In this document: positions 24,786 to 32,665 of the stretch, piece by piece
How the letters are laid out: each line of letters opens with the position of its first letter
Position numbering within the stretch: the stretch's first letter is position 1
From: Teichococcus oryzae
Lineage (GTDB): Bacteria; Pseudomonadota; Alphaproteobacteria; Acetobacterales; Acetobacteraceae
NCBI RefSeq assembly: GCF_008386565.1
Contig: NZ_VUKA01000019.1
Coordinates: 1-34,594 of the forward strand
DNA: 34,594 nucleotides
Direction: 5' to 3'
Made by a program: the position numbers and the translations under genes
Notes under the pieces: generated by a model
Told to the model about the DNA's origin: nothing
Databases searched by the model: none
Seen by the model: the letters and a program-made list of their open reading frames with translations, nothing else

Positions 24786-25285
24786 TAATCGAAAACCAGC
24801 TTTCCGCCATGCCAGCCGGTCAGGCCGGTGAAGCCCGCCGCGAACAGGGACAGCATGATGCCCCAGGGCAACACCGCCTGTTCGTACCCGCTCAGGCGGT
24901 AACCCCAGTTCGCGCCCAGAATGGAAAGCAGCATCACCGCCAGCACGAAATGCGTCCAGCTTGCGGCGCGGATGCGGATGCCACGCACCATCAGCAGCTC
25001 GATCGTGCCGGACACACCGGCCGCCACGCCCAGCAGAAAGGCCATGCCGCTCGCCCAAAGCGCGGCTCGTGCCCAGAAGACATCGCCTGTCCACCAATAG
25101 AAGCCGTCGGCCCCAAGGGTGCACATGGCGAGCGCGATCGGAAAGGCCACCAGCATGGCATGGATCGGATGCCCCGCGATGGCGATCTGCGACTCGGTCC
25201 GGTTGAAGGCCGGATGTGCCGAGATGGGATCGACCAGCGTGTTGTCCTGCGTGGAGGCTCTGGATTTCTCGGAAACTGAGGTCAT
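24752..25285 (-). CDS. DUF2231 membrane protein
   Basis: The protein has 177 residues and four predicted helices. IAGHPIHAMLVAFPIALAM (about 36-54) is the signature of the DUF2231 family, whose members often sit next to oxidases, PQQ dehydrogenases or cytochrome genes. The conserved histidines could bind haem. It runs opposite to its neighbours. Its start lies only 6 bases from the coxB start, and its end overlaps the CopD-like gene by 34 bases. A promoter for coxB or for this gene must therefore lie inside coding sequence. The biochemical role is unknown. Confidence 0.8.
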   Translation of the reverse strand: MTSVSEKSRASTQDNTLVDPISAHPAFNRTESQIAIAGHPIHAMLVAFPIALAMCTLGADGFYWWTGDVFWARAALWASGMAFLLGVAAGVSGTIELLMVRGIRIRAASWTHFVLAVMLLSILGANWGYRLSGYEQAVLPWGIMLSLFAAGFTGLTGWHGGKLVFDYHIGTSPTGRD

Positions 25286-25291
25286 CGCCCT

Positions 25292-25963
25292 ATGCTACAC
25301 CGGCTATGCGCCACGATAACAGCGCTGGCTCTTGGCGGTTGCTCTGGCCCCTTGTCGACCCTCGACACGGCGGGGCCAGCAGCCGCATCGATCGCGACCC
25401 TCTGGTGGGCGATGCTGGCCGGCTCCGCGGTGTTGACGCTGCTGGTGACGGCGCTGCTCGCAATGGCCTTCATCCGGCGTCCACGGAAGGTGCCCGGAAC
25501 CTCGCTGTGGATAGGCTGGCTGGGCGTCGCGATGCCGTCGGCCATTCTGATGCTCCTGTTGGGCTTTGCGCTGGGCCTCGGTGAACAAACCATTGCACGC
25601 CCGTCGACGAAGACCGTCACGGTCGAGGCCACTGCTCATCAATGGTACTGGCATTTCCGCCAGCCCGGTGCGACGTCTGCCATCGAGACGCAGAACGTGC
25701 TGCACATCCCGGCCGGCCGGCCGGTCGATGTGCGCATCTCCGCCTCCGACGTGATCCACAGCTTCTGGGTGCCCCGGTTGGCGGGAAAGATGGACGCCAT
25801 CCCCGGGCATGTGAACGTGCTGCGCATCGAGGCCAGCCGCCCCGGCGAGTTCGAAGGCCAGTGCGCCGAATTCTGCGGCCTCGACCACACCAACCATCGC
25901 TTCCGCGTGATCGCGCATGACGAGGCCGGCTGGGCCACGTTTCAGCTCGGAGAAAGGCCATGA
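25292..25963 (+). CDS. Cytochrome c oxidase subunit II with altered CuA site
   Basis: The protein has 223 residues. A lipoprotein-type signal ends at C17 (ALALGGCSG). Two membrane helices (about 33-60 and 75-96) precede a cupredoxin domain. The CuA ligands H156 (SDVIHSFW), C191, E193, C195 and H199 (GQCAEFCGLDHTNH) are present. The usual axial methionine, three residues after the last histidine, is replaced by H202. The aromatic electron-entry patch HQWYWHFRQPG (116-126) is kept. The subunit accepts electrons from cytochrome c at the outer face of the inner membrane. It overlaps the fused subunit I-III gene by four bases (ATGA). Confidence 0.9.
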   Translation: MLHRLCATITALALGGCSGPLSTLDTAGPAAASIATLWWAMLAGSAVLTLLVTALLAMAFIRRPRKVPGTSLWIGWLGVAMPSAILMLLLGFALGLGEQTIARPSTKTVTVEATAHQWYWHFRQPGATSAIETQNVLHIPAGRPVDVRISASDVIHSFWVPRLAGKMDAIPGHVNVLRIEASRPGEFEGQCAEFCGLDHTNHRFRVIAHDEAGWATFQLGERP

Positions 25964-28452
25964 ACGCGCTCAACCGCCATCGCGCGCTGACCGCGATCTG
26001 GGGTTCGCCGCGAGGTTGGCGGGGAACGGCCGCCTCGGTCAACCATTCCGATATCGGCCGAAGGTTCATCATCGCCGCCTTTGCCTTCTTCGCCATTGGC
26101 GGCGTTCTGGCGATGCTGATCCGGGCGCAGCTCGCGACCCCCGGAAGCGCCTTTGTCGGATCCGAGATCTACAATCAGCTTTTCACGATGCATGGCAGCA
26201 TCATGATGTTCCTGTTCGCCATCCCGATGTTTGAAGGATTGGCCCTCTATCTGCTGCCAAAGATGCTGGGCAGCCGCGACATGGCGTTTCCACGCCTCTC
26301 GGCTTATGGCTGGTGGTGCTACCTGTTCGGTGGCACAATCCTGATCGGGTCGCTGGCGTTTGGCGTCGCGCCCGACAGCGGCTGGTTCATGTACACGCCG
26401 CTGTCATCCAAGACCTACACGCCCGGCATCAACGCCGATGTGTGGCTGCTCGGCGTCACCTTCGTGGAGATCTCGGCGATCGCCGCGGCCATCGAGATCA
26501 CGGTCTCGATCCTGAAGGTGCGGGCACCAGGCATGCGCCTGGACCGGATGCCGCTGCTGGCCTGGTATCTGCTGATCACCGCGCTGATGATGATCGCCGC
26601 CTTTCCGCCACTGATCCTGGGCTCGATCCTGCTGGAGGTGGAGCGCGCCTTCGGCTGGCCGTTCTTCGATCCGGACCGTGGCGGAAGCCCCTTGTTGTGG
26701 CAGCACCTGTTCTGGCTGTTCGGCCATCCGGAAGTCTACATCATCTTCCTGCCCGCCGCTGGCGTGGTCTCCACCGTGCTGCCGGTGATGGCCCGCACGC
26801 GCATCCTGGGTTATGGATGGATCGTGGCGGCGTTGCTGGCATTGGCCTTTCTGAGCTTCGGGCTGTGGGTGCACCACATGTTCACCACCGGCATTCCGCA
26901 CATGGCGCTGGGCTTCTTTTCCGCCGCTTCGGCGCTGGTGGCGGTGCCGACCGCACTGCAGATCTTCGCCTGGATCGGCACGCTGTGGAATGGCAGGCCG
27001 GAGCTGAAGCTGCCCATGCTTTATCTGCTGGGCTTCTTTCTGATCTTCGTGCTGGGTGGGCTGACAGGCGTGATGCTGGCCATGGTGCCTTTCGACTGGC
27101 AGGCGCATGACACCCACTTCGTTGTCGCGCACCTGCATTACGTGCTGGTCGGCGGCTTCATCTTCCCGATGCTGGCGGGGGCGTATTACTGGCTGCCGCA
27201 CTTCACCGGCCGCGCCCGGGTGCCGAAGCTGGGCGAGGCGGCGTTCTGGCTGATCTTCGTAGGCTTCAACGTCACCTTCTTCCTGATGCACCTGACGGGG
27301 CTGCTGGGAATGCCCCGCCGGATCTACACCTATTCCGAGGAGATGGGCTGGACCTGGCTCAACCTGCTGTCCTCGGTGGGTAGCTTCGTCATGGCCTTCG
27401 GCTTCGCCATGTTCGCCATCGACGTTGCCTTGCAGATCTTCCTGTCGCGCCGCAGCCGCCGCAATCCGTGGGGCAGCGGCACGCTGGAATGGGCGACGCC
27501 GATCCCGGCCTCGGCCTACAACTTCGCCAGCCAGCCGCGTGTCGAGGATCGTGATCCCCTTGCGGCCGATCCCGATCTCGGGCTGCGGCTCGCGCGGGGC
27601 GAGGGCTACCTGGCGGAGGCGCGGCATGGGAGGCGCGAAACCATGGCCGTCGACATCACCACGGGCGCGGTGGACCATGTTGTTGTGCTGCCCGGCAATA
27701 CGAGCCTCCCGATCATCACCGCCGCGCTGACGGGAAGCTTCTTCCTGTGCCTGTTGTTCGGCTTCTACTGGCTGGCATTGGCTCCCGTCGCTGGCGTCAT
27801 CGCGCTGGGCTGGCGGTGGGCCTGGGTTCTGGGCTGGCGAGAGGACCTCGGGCCGGTATCGATCCGCCCCGGAGAGACGGCACCAACCCACCGGGAGGCG
27901 CCTGGCGCGCCGGGATGGTGGGGCAGCGTGTTCCTGCTGGTGTCAGATGCGGCACTGCTGGGCTCGCTGCTGTTCGGATATGCCTTTCTTTGGGTGGTGG
28001 CGCCCAACTGGCCGCCTCCTGAGCTGATCGGAGGCGGCATTCCCGTCGGACTGATGGCCGGGCTGGCGGCGCTGGCCGGTGCTGCCCTGACGCGCCGTGC
28101 TGCGTCGGCGAGCAAGGCAGGGCCAGCCTCCTCCGCGTCCCGTGCCGCTGCCGGCGCCATCGGTGCGCAGGCGGTGGTGATCGCCGGGTTGATGTTTGTG
28201 GGCATCACCGAGTTGCCTCCACCAGGCAGCCATGCCTATGCCGCCATCTGCTGGGCACTTCTCACATATGCGGCGCTGCATGCCCTCCTTGCGCTGCTAT
28301 GCGCCGCTTTTCTCCGCGCCCGCATCGGGTCAGGCCATGTTTCCGGCTCCCGCAGGCTGGAGGCTTCCGTGGCGCAGCTGTTTGGCGACTATGCCGGCGC
28401 CGCCACGCTGATCGTGCTGTTGTGCGTGCTGGCGCCGGCGGTGATGTCATGA
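25960..28452 (+). CDS. Fused cytochrome c oxidase subunits I and III
   Basis: The protein of 830 residues joins a subunit I (about 1-530) to a subunit III-like part (about 560-830, with GWWGSVFLLVSDAALLGSLLF). Haem and CuB ligands are complete: H78, H256 with crosslink Y260 (GHPEVY), H305/H306, H391 and H393. E258 of the D-channel and D107 at its entry are kept. The Asn-Asn pair after PRM/PRL is Ser114-Ala115. The K-channel lysine (PTGxK in aa3 oxidases) is Q334 (VPTALQIF). Oxygen is reduced at the haem-copper site, but pumping or proton delivery may differ from standard A1 oxidases. No haem-A synthase is nearby. It starts within the subunit II stop and overlaps the small gene after it. Confidence 0.92.
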   Translation: MNALNRHRALTAIWGSPRGWRGTAASVNHSDIGRRFIIAAFAFFAIGGVLAMLIRAQLATPGSAFVGSEIYNQLFTMHGSIMMFLFAIPMFEGLALYLLPKMLGSRDMAFPRLSAYGWWCYLFGGTILIGSLAFGVAPDSGWFMYTPLSSKTYTPGINADVWLLGVTFVEISAIAAAIEITVSILKVRAPGMRLDRMPLLAWYLLITALMMIAAFPPLILGSILLEVERAFGWPFFDPDRGGSPLLWQHLFWLFGHPEVYIIFLPAAGVVSTVLPVMARTRILGYGWIVAALLALAFLSFGLWVHHMFTTGIPHMALGFFSAASALVAVPTALQIFAWIGTLWNGRPELKLPMLYLLGFFLIFVLGGLTGVMLAMVPFDWQAHDTHFVVAHLHYVLVGGFIFPMLAGAYYWLPHFTGRARVPKLGEAAFWLIFVGFNVTFFLMHLTGLLGMPRRIYTYSEEMGWTWLNLLSSVGSFVMAFGFAMFAIDVALQIFLSRRSRRNPWGSGTLEWATPIPASAYNFASQPRVEDRDPLAADPDLGLRLARGEGYLAEARHGRRETMAVDITTGAVDHVVVLPGNTSLPIITAALTGSFFLCLLFGFYWLALAPVAGVIALGWRWAWVLGWREDLGPVSIRPGETAPTHREAPGAPGWWGSVFLLVSDAALLGSLLFGYAFLWVVAPNWPPPELIGGGIPVGLMAGLAALAGAALTRRAASASKAGPASSASRAAAGAIGAQAVVIAGLMFVGITELPPPGSHAYAAICWALLTYAALHALLALLCAAFLRARIGSGHVSGSRRLEASVAQLFGDYAGAATLIVLLCVLAPAVMS

Positions 28453-28760
28453 TGTTCCTGGCACGGAGCAGCGCGGGGCTGTTGCTATGGGCTTTCGGCT
28501 TCTCGGCTCTCTATGCATTGCACGGATTTGGCTGCGAAAGCGGATGGCACGAGGTGGGGATTGCCGGAAGCACGCTGTTCCGCTGGGTGATGGTATCGAC
28601 CTGGATGCTGCTATGCATTGCAGGCCTTGTCACCATCTGGTGGATGAGATCCGCGCCTGCCGGCTTTGAACGGCGGCTGAGCCTCGCCTCGGCCGTTATC
28701 GGCTGCGTCGCGACGGTGATCACCGGGGTGCCGGTGACCATCGCCTCCGTCTGCGTTTGA
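28449..28760 (+). CDS. Small oxidase-associated membrane protein, unknown family
   Basis: Translation from ATG 28449 (4-base ATGA overlap with the oxidase fusion) gives 103 residues. There are about three hydrophobic helices (about 5-22, 44-62 and 79-98), a HGFGCESGWHE loop and a basic RSAPAGFERR stretch between helices 2 and 3. I do not recognise the family. The tight coupling and topology suggest an accessory subunit or assembly factor of the oxidase. Confidence 0.7.
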   Translation: MMFLARSSAGLLLWAFGFSALYALHGFGCESGWHEVGIAGSTLFRWVMVSTWMLLCIAGLVTIWWMRSAPAGFERRLSLASAVIGCVATVITGVPVTIASVCV

Positions 28761-28792
28761 GTCACGGTCCGGGTTCCAGTGCCTGGTGGTCA

Positions 28793-29190
28793 TTAGGCTG
28801 AGGCTGGACGAAGCCGCGCCGCGTTCTCCAGGCTGCTATGCAGATCGAGGCCCGAGCCGGAGGCGGTGACGGCATCGGCAGGCACCGGCCGCGGCGTGGC
28901 GGCGGCGGCCATGCGCTCGCGCACGGCATCCGCCAGCCTGGCACTGGTCGGCCCCTGCTGGGAGGCGGCGCCGGCGCTGGCATCGTAGTCTGCCCCGGCG
29001 GCCGAAGGGCGCGGGTGGAAATAGCGCGGCTCCGCGAAGGCCTGGCCGATCAGCGCGGAGCCGATCACCTGCCCATCGCGCTTGATCAGGCTGCCGCTGG
29101 CCTGCTGGGAAGAACGGCGCCCGCGATGCTGGTCAGGGCAGCCGGCGCGGCCAAGCCCAGCAGGGCGGTGAACAGCAGCACGGTGGCGGC
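28793..29190 (-). pseudogene. kdpC: kdpC fragment (K+-ATPase C subunit), truncated at both ends
   Basis: Read on the minus strand, VLLFTALLGLAAPAALTSIAG followed, after a single-base frame change near 29105, by ASGSLIKRDGQVIGSALIGQ, YFHPRPSA and GPTSARLADAVRERM is the KdpC subunit of the high-affinity potassium ATPase. The first dozen or so residues are replaced by transposase sequence. The C-terminus stops soon after SGSGLD, some 40-50 residues short, with the usual DPDIS changed. No kdpA or kdpB is present in the window. The fragment cannot be functional. Confidence 0.85.
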
Positions 29191-29720
29191 GACGCGGCGG
29201 CACTTCTTTAAGCGGTTGATGCAGCGCTCAATGCGGTTGCGGAGGACGTAGAGCGGCCGCTGGACACTGGGCTGGATGGGCCTGTTCCGTTTGGTTGGGA
29301 TTTCTGGCTGCCCGCCACGGTCGCGCACATCCTGGCGTATGGCATCACTGTCGTAGCCGTGATCCGCGAGCAAGGTGCCAGGATCGCTCTGCCGCTCCTC
29401 CATCAGCACGCTGTAGGCTGTGCTGTCATGCGCCTCGCCCGGCGTCAGTGTCAGGCTGATCGGCAGGCCATGGGCATTGGTATGGAGGTGGATCTTGGTC
29501 GGGAAGCCACCGCGCGAGCGTCCAAGACCTTGGCAGCGAGTGCCCCTTTTGCGCCAGCCGCGCAGTGGTGGGCCCGGACGATGGTGCTGTCGATCATCTG
29601 GAGGGCGTCGGCGTCACCGCTCCGTCGGCCAGGGCTTGCAGCAGTACGTCCCAGAAACCGGAGGTGGTCCAGCGCCGATACTGCCGGTGATCCTTCGCGG
29701 CGCCGGGCAGGCTTTTCATC
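29190..29720 (-). mobile_element. IS5-family transposase remnant joined to kdpC
   Basis: Pieces in three frames form an IS5-type transposase: HRQYRRWTTSGFWDVLLQALA, then DALQMIDSTIVRAHHCAAGAKG, then GLGRSRGGFPTKIHLHTNAHG through LLADHGYDSDAIRQD to RNRIERCINRLKKCRRVA. The D, D and E catalytic residues are visible (IDST, ADHGYD, RIER). One -1 shift falls at an AAAAGGGG run near 29540 and may be programmed. Another near 29620 looks like decay. The N-terminal 70 or so residues are absent. The C-terminus after CRRVA passes in frame into the KdpC N-terminal helix, giving a chimeric frame to 29086. From 29720 to 29820 nothing is recognised. Confidence 0.82.
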
Positions 29721-29820
29721 CGACATGCCCTGAACCAGCAAGAAGGATTGGTGAGAGGTCGCCGCATCCATCGGCGGCGCCACCTCACCGACCTGCCGAT
29801 GCTCGCCGGGATCGCAGCCG

Positions 29821-31164
29821 TCAATCAGGCGAGCGGCGCAGCAACGACAGCAGCCGCGCGAGGTCCTTGGCGTCCTGCATGCCGGCGACCAAATCCGGTA
29901 TGACCTCCGCAATGCCGGAAGAGGCCGCCGCATCGAGGAACTTCGCCCGGAGATCTTGCGCCCCTCGCACCCGCGTTGCGGTCCGGCTGTGCCACTGTCC
30001 CTCTCCTGTCCGGATATCGACGCGGGCGAAGCGCTTGGCCGGCGCATCCCCGATCGAAGGCGCGTCGTGGTCAATCTGGCGGCGGATGCGCGGCAGGAGG
30101 GCCGCGACATCGTCGCGCAAGGGACGGTCGGCGAAGGGCGCCAGTCCCAGACGACCATCCAGCAGCGCCACGGCAATGACGTACTCGACGCTGAAGCGTC
30201 CATCGAGGCCATTGCGAGGTTCCGTCACGACAAGCGCCGCATCCCCGCCCGGCGGGAAGGTGACCACGGCCTCGGCAATATCTTCCGCCCTCAGGCCTTC
30301 TTCCGCGATCAGATCCAGAATGGCGTCGGCAGGCAGATGGCTGGCACCGCAGCAGGGATAGGCCTTGAAGGCAAGGCCGGGATTCAGGATCTCCCAGGGC
30401 TCGCCCCAGCCATCGACCGCCCGTTCAGGCGCCGCTCCACCCAGGCCCAGCACTGCCGGAAAGCCGAGCCGGCCATCGAGGAATGCCGCGTTGCCCTGCA
30501 GTCCGCCGCGCGCGAGTTGCACGGCCAGAACGCCAGCGCGCGCCGCCAGGCCGGCATGCAGCGGCTTGACCTCCGTCGCGAACTGCATCCGCAGCCCCGC
30601 GGCCTGGGTGGCGGCGATGCCGAGCGCATTGGCGAGCATGTCAGGTTCGAATCGCAGCAGGTGCCCCAGCGCCGCAGCGGCCCCGACCGGGCCCAGCGTG
30701 GCCGTGTTGTGGAAGCCCGTCTCGTAGTGGCGCGAGCCCATGGCGCGGCCGAGCTTCGCCATGGCTTCCACGCCCACGACATAGGCGCCGAGGAATGATG
30801 CGGCCGTGGCGCCGCTTTCCTCGGCGGCCGTCAACAAGGCGGGCAGGATCACGGTGCTTGGATGCCCGCGAACCCCTGCCTGCACGTCATCATAGTCGAG
30901 AGCGTGGCCCAGGGTGCCGTTCAGCAGCGCGGCCGTTTGCGCATCGACGCGCTGCGCCTGCCCGATCACGCTGGCCTTCGGCGCGCCGGCCTGGGGCAGG
31001 AGGGTGTCCCGCACCTTGAGGTAAGCCCCGTCATCCAGGCCACCGACGGCGGAGGCAAGGAAGTCGAGGAGGCCATCGCGTGCCGCGGCAACTGCCTCGG
31101 CACTGGGCTCGCTTCCGGCGATAAGCGCCGCATAGCGCCGCGTCAGTCCCTGCTCCATGGTCAT
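29821..31164 (-). CDS. MmgE/PrpD family protein
   Basis: Starting at MTMEQGLTRRYAALIAGSEP (ATG complement 31162-31164, with AGGA just upstream) the protein has 447 residues. A longer in-frame start lies inside the upstream monooxygenase gene and is not homologous. Signature regions are LLDFLASAVGG (32-42), NGTLGHALDYDD (82-93), HPSTVILPAL (101-110) and FKAYPCCGASHLP in the second half. The family contains 2-methylcitrate dehydratase, cis-aconitate decarboxylase and many uncharacterised dehydratases or isomerases of small acids. It lies 34 bases after the LLM monooxygenase gene and is probably co-transcribed. The IS5 remnant lies immediately behind it, but the C-terminus looks intact. Confidence 0.9.
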   Translation of the reverse strand: MTMEQGLTRRYAALIAGSEPSAEAVAAARDGLLDFLASAVGGLDDGAYLKVRDTLLPQAGAPKASVIGQAQRVDAQTAALLNGTLGHALDYDDVQAGVRGHPSTVILPALLTAAEESGATAASFLGAYVVGVEAMAKLGRAMGSRHYETGFHNTATLGPVGAAAALGHLLRFEPDMLANALGIAATQAAGLRMQFATEVKPLHAGLAARAGVLAVQLARGGLQGNAAFLDGRLGFPAVLGLGGAAPERAVDGWGEPWEILNPGLAFKAYPCCGASHLPADAILDLIAEEGLRAEDIAEAVVTFPPGGDAALVVTEPRNGLDGRFSVEYVIAVALLDGRLGLAPFADRPLRDDVAALLPRIRRQIDHDAPSIGDAPAKRFARVDIRTGEGQWHSRTATRVRGAQDLRAKFLDAAASSGIAEVIPDLVAGMQDAKDLARLLSLLRRSPD

Positions 31165-31198
31165 TGTTCCTGCTTCTCCCGGGGTCTGTTCGCGTCGG

Positions 31199-32506
31199 TC
31201 AGGCGGCGGCGTAGCGGCTGACGGGCCGCGGCAGGCCGAGATTCTCCCGCAAGGTGCGGCCCTCGTATTCGCGCCGGAACAGGCCCCGGCGCTGCAACTC
31301 CGGCACCACATGGTCCACGAACAGGTCGAACTGGGTGGGGAACCAGGGCGGCATGATGTTGAAGCCGTCCGCCGCCTCCTGCTCGAACCATTGCTGCAGG
31401 TAGTCAGCGATCTCGGCCGGCGTGCCGCGCACGATGCCATGGCCACGGGCCATCCCGGCATGCAAGGCCAGTTCACGCACCGTCATCTTTTCCCGCCGCG
31501 CCAGCGCCGTCAGCAACTCGGCGCGGCTCCGCAACTGGTCCGAGATGGGCAAATCCGGCAAGGGCGCATCAAGGTCGAAGCGGCGCACGTCGTGGCCCAG
31601 GCGGTCGGACAGAAGGGCCAGCGCGCCGTTGAGGTCCGTCAACTCGCGCAGGCGGTTATAGTTCTCCTCGGCCTCGGCGCGGTCACGTCCGATCACGGGA
31701 AACACGCCGGGCATGACCGTGATCGCGCCAGGATCGCGCCCATGCTGCGCAAGCCGCGTCTTGAGGCTGCGGTAGAACGCCTTTGCCTCGCCCAGATCAC
31801 CTTGGGCTGTGAAGACGACATCGGCCGTGCGCGCCGCGAGATCCTGCCCGGGTCCGGAGGATCCGGCCTGAATGATGATGGGGTGGCCCTGCGGCGGCCG
31901 CGACGAGTTCAGCGGCCCGCGCACCGTGAAATGCTTTCCCTTGTGATCGAGAACATGCATCCGGGACGCATCGGCGAAAACACCGCTTTCCTTGTCCATG
32001 ACGATGGCGCCGTCATCCCAGCTATCCCACAGCCCCTTGCAGATATCGACGAATTCCTCGGCGATCTCGTAGCGGGCATCGTGGTCGGGATGCATGCCGC
32101 GGGTGAAGTTGGCGGCCGAGCGCGCGTAGCTCGTGGTCACCACATTCCAGGCCGCGCGCCCCTGGCTCAGATGGTCGAGCGAGGCGAAGACACGCGCGGC
32201 GTGGTAAGGCTCGCCATAGGTGGTGGAGGCCGTGGCGGCCAGGCCAATATGGCTGGTCGTCATGGCCAGCGCGGCCAGCAGCGAGAGCGGCTCGATGCGC
32301 ACCACCGTCGAGGGATGCGCGTCAGCTCCCGAGGTCAGCCCATCGGCCAGGAAAAACAGATCGAACTTGCCACGCTCCGCCGTGCGGGCGATGCGCTGGA
32401 TCAGGTCGAGATTCTCGCCTCCCGCCTCGGCATCCGGCAGACGCCAGCCGGACACATGATGTCCGGCGGCCTGAACAAAAACCCCAAGATGCATCTGGCG
32501 GGTCAT
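31199..32506 (-). CDS. LLM-class flavin monooxygenase, NtaA/SnaA/DszA family
   Basis: This 435-residue protein has the family opening MHLGVFVQAAGHHVSGWR (5-22), TAERGKFDLFFLADG, ASLDHLSQGRAAWNVVTT, and HPIIIQAGSSGPGQDLAA near the centre. These FMNH2-dependent monooxygenases (nitrilotriacetate monooxygenase A, dibenzothiophene sulfone and pristinamycin enzymes) oxidise C-N or C-S compounds with flavin supplied by a separate reductase. No reductase gene is present here. GAGG about 8 bases before the ATG supports the start. The gene is downstream of the dead amino-acid-type ABC transporter and upstream of the MmgE/PrpD gene, a layout common for use of sulfur- or nitrogen-containing organics. Confidence 0.92.
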   Translation of the reverse strand: MTRQMHLGVFVQAAGHHVSGWRLPDAEAGGENLDLIQRIARTAERGKFDLFFLADGLTSGADAHPSTVVRIEPLSLLAALAMTTSHIGLAATASTTYGEPYHAARVFASLDHLSQGRAAWNVVTTSYARSAANFTRGMHPDHDARYEIAEEFVDICKGLWDSWDDGAIVMDKESGVFADASRMHVLDHKGKHFTVRGPLNSSRPPQGHPIIIQAGSSGPGQDLAARTADVVFTAQGDLGEAKAFYRSLKTRLAQHGRDPGAITVMPGVFPVIGRDRAEAEENYNRLRELTDLNGALALLSDRLGHDVRRFDLDAPLPDLPISDQLRSRAELLTALARREKMTVRELALHAGMARGHGIVRGTPAEIADYLQQWFEQEAADGFNIMPPWFPTQFDLFVDHVVPELQRRGLFRREYEGRTLRENLGLPRPVSRYAAA

Positions 32507-32665
32507 AGATTGCCTCGTTCTTCTGCTGCTTCACAGACCGCACAACCGCGTATGTGGCCGGCGCCGTTGGGTGGGGAGTGTGGATGGTGCGCACGCCCTG
32601 CGCAATCCTGGCGGGCGGCCATGACCGGATGGCAGGAGCCCCACCGCCCCGGCACGCGCATTTCA

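Noticed and set aside
26404-27891. 495-codon minus-strand frame opposite the oxidase fusion
   Set aside because: Gln/His/Arg-rich shadow of a highly hydrophobic coding sequence.
31165-31476. N-terminal extension of the MmgE/PrpD protein
   Set aside because: The extra 104 residues lie within the monooxygenase gene and are not hydrophobic or homologous. The MTMEQG start has a ribosome-binding site.
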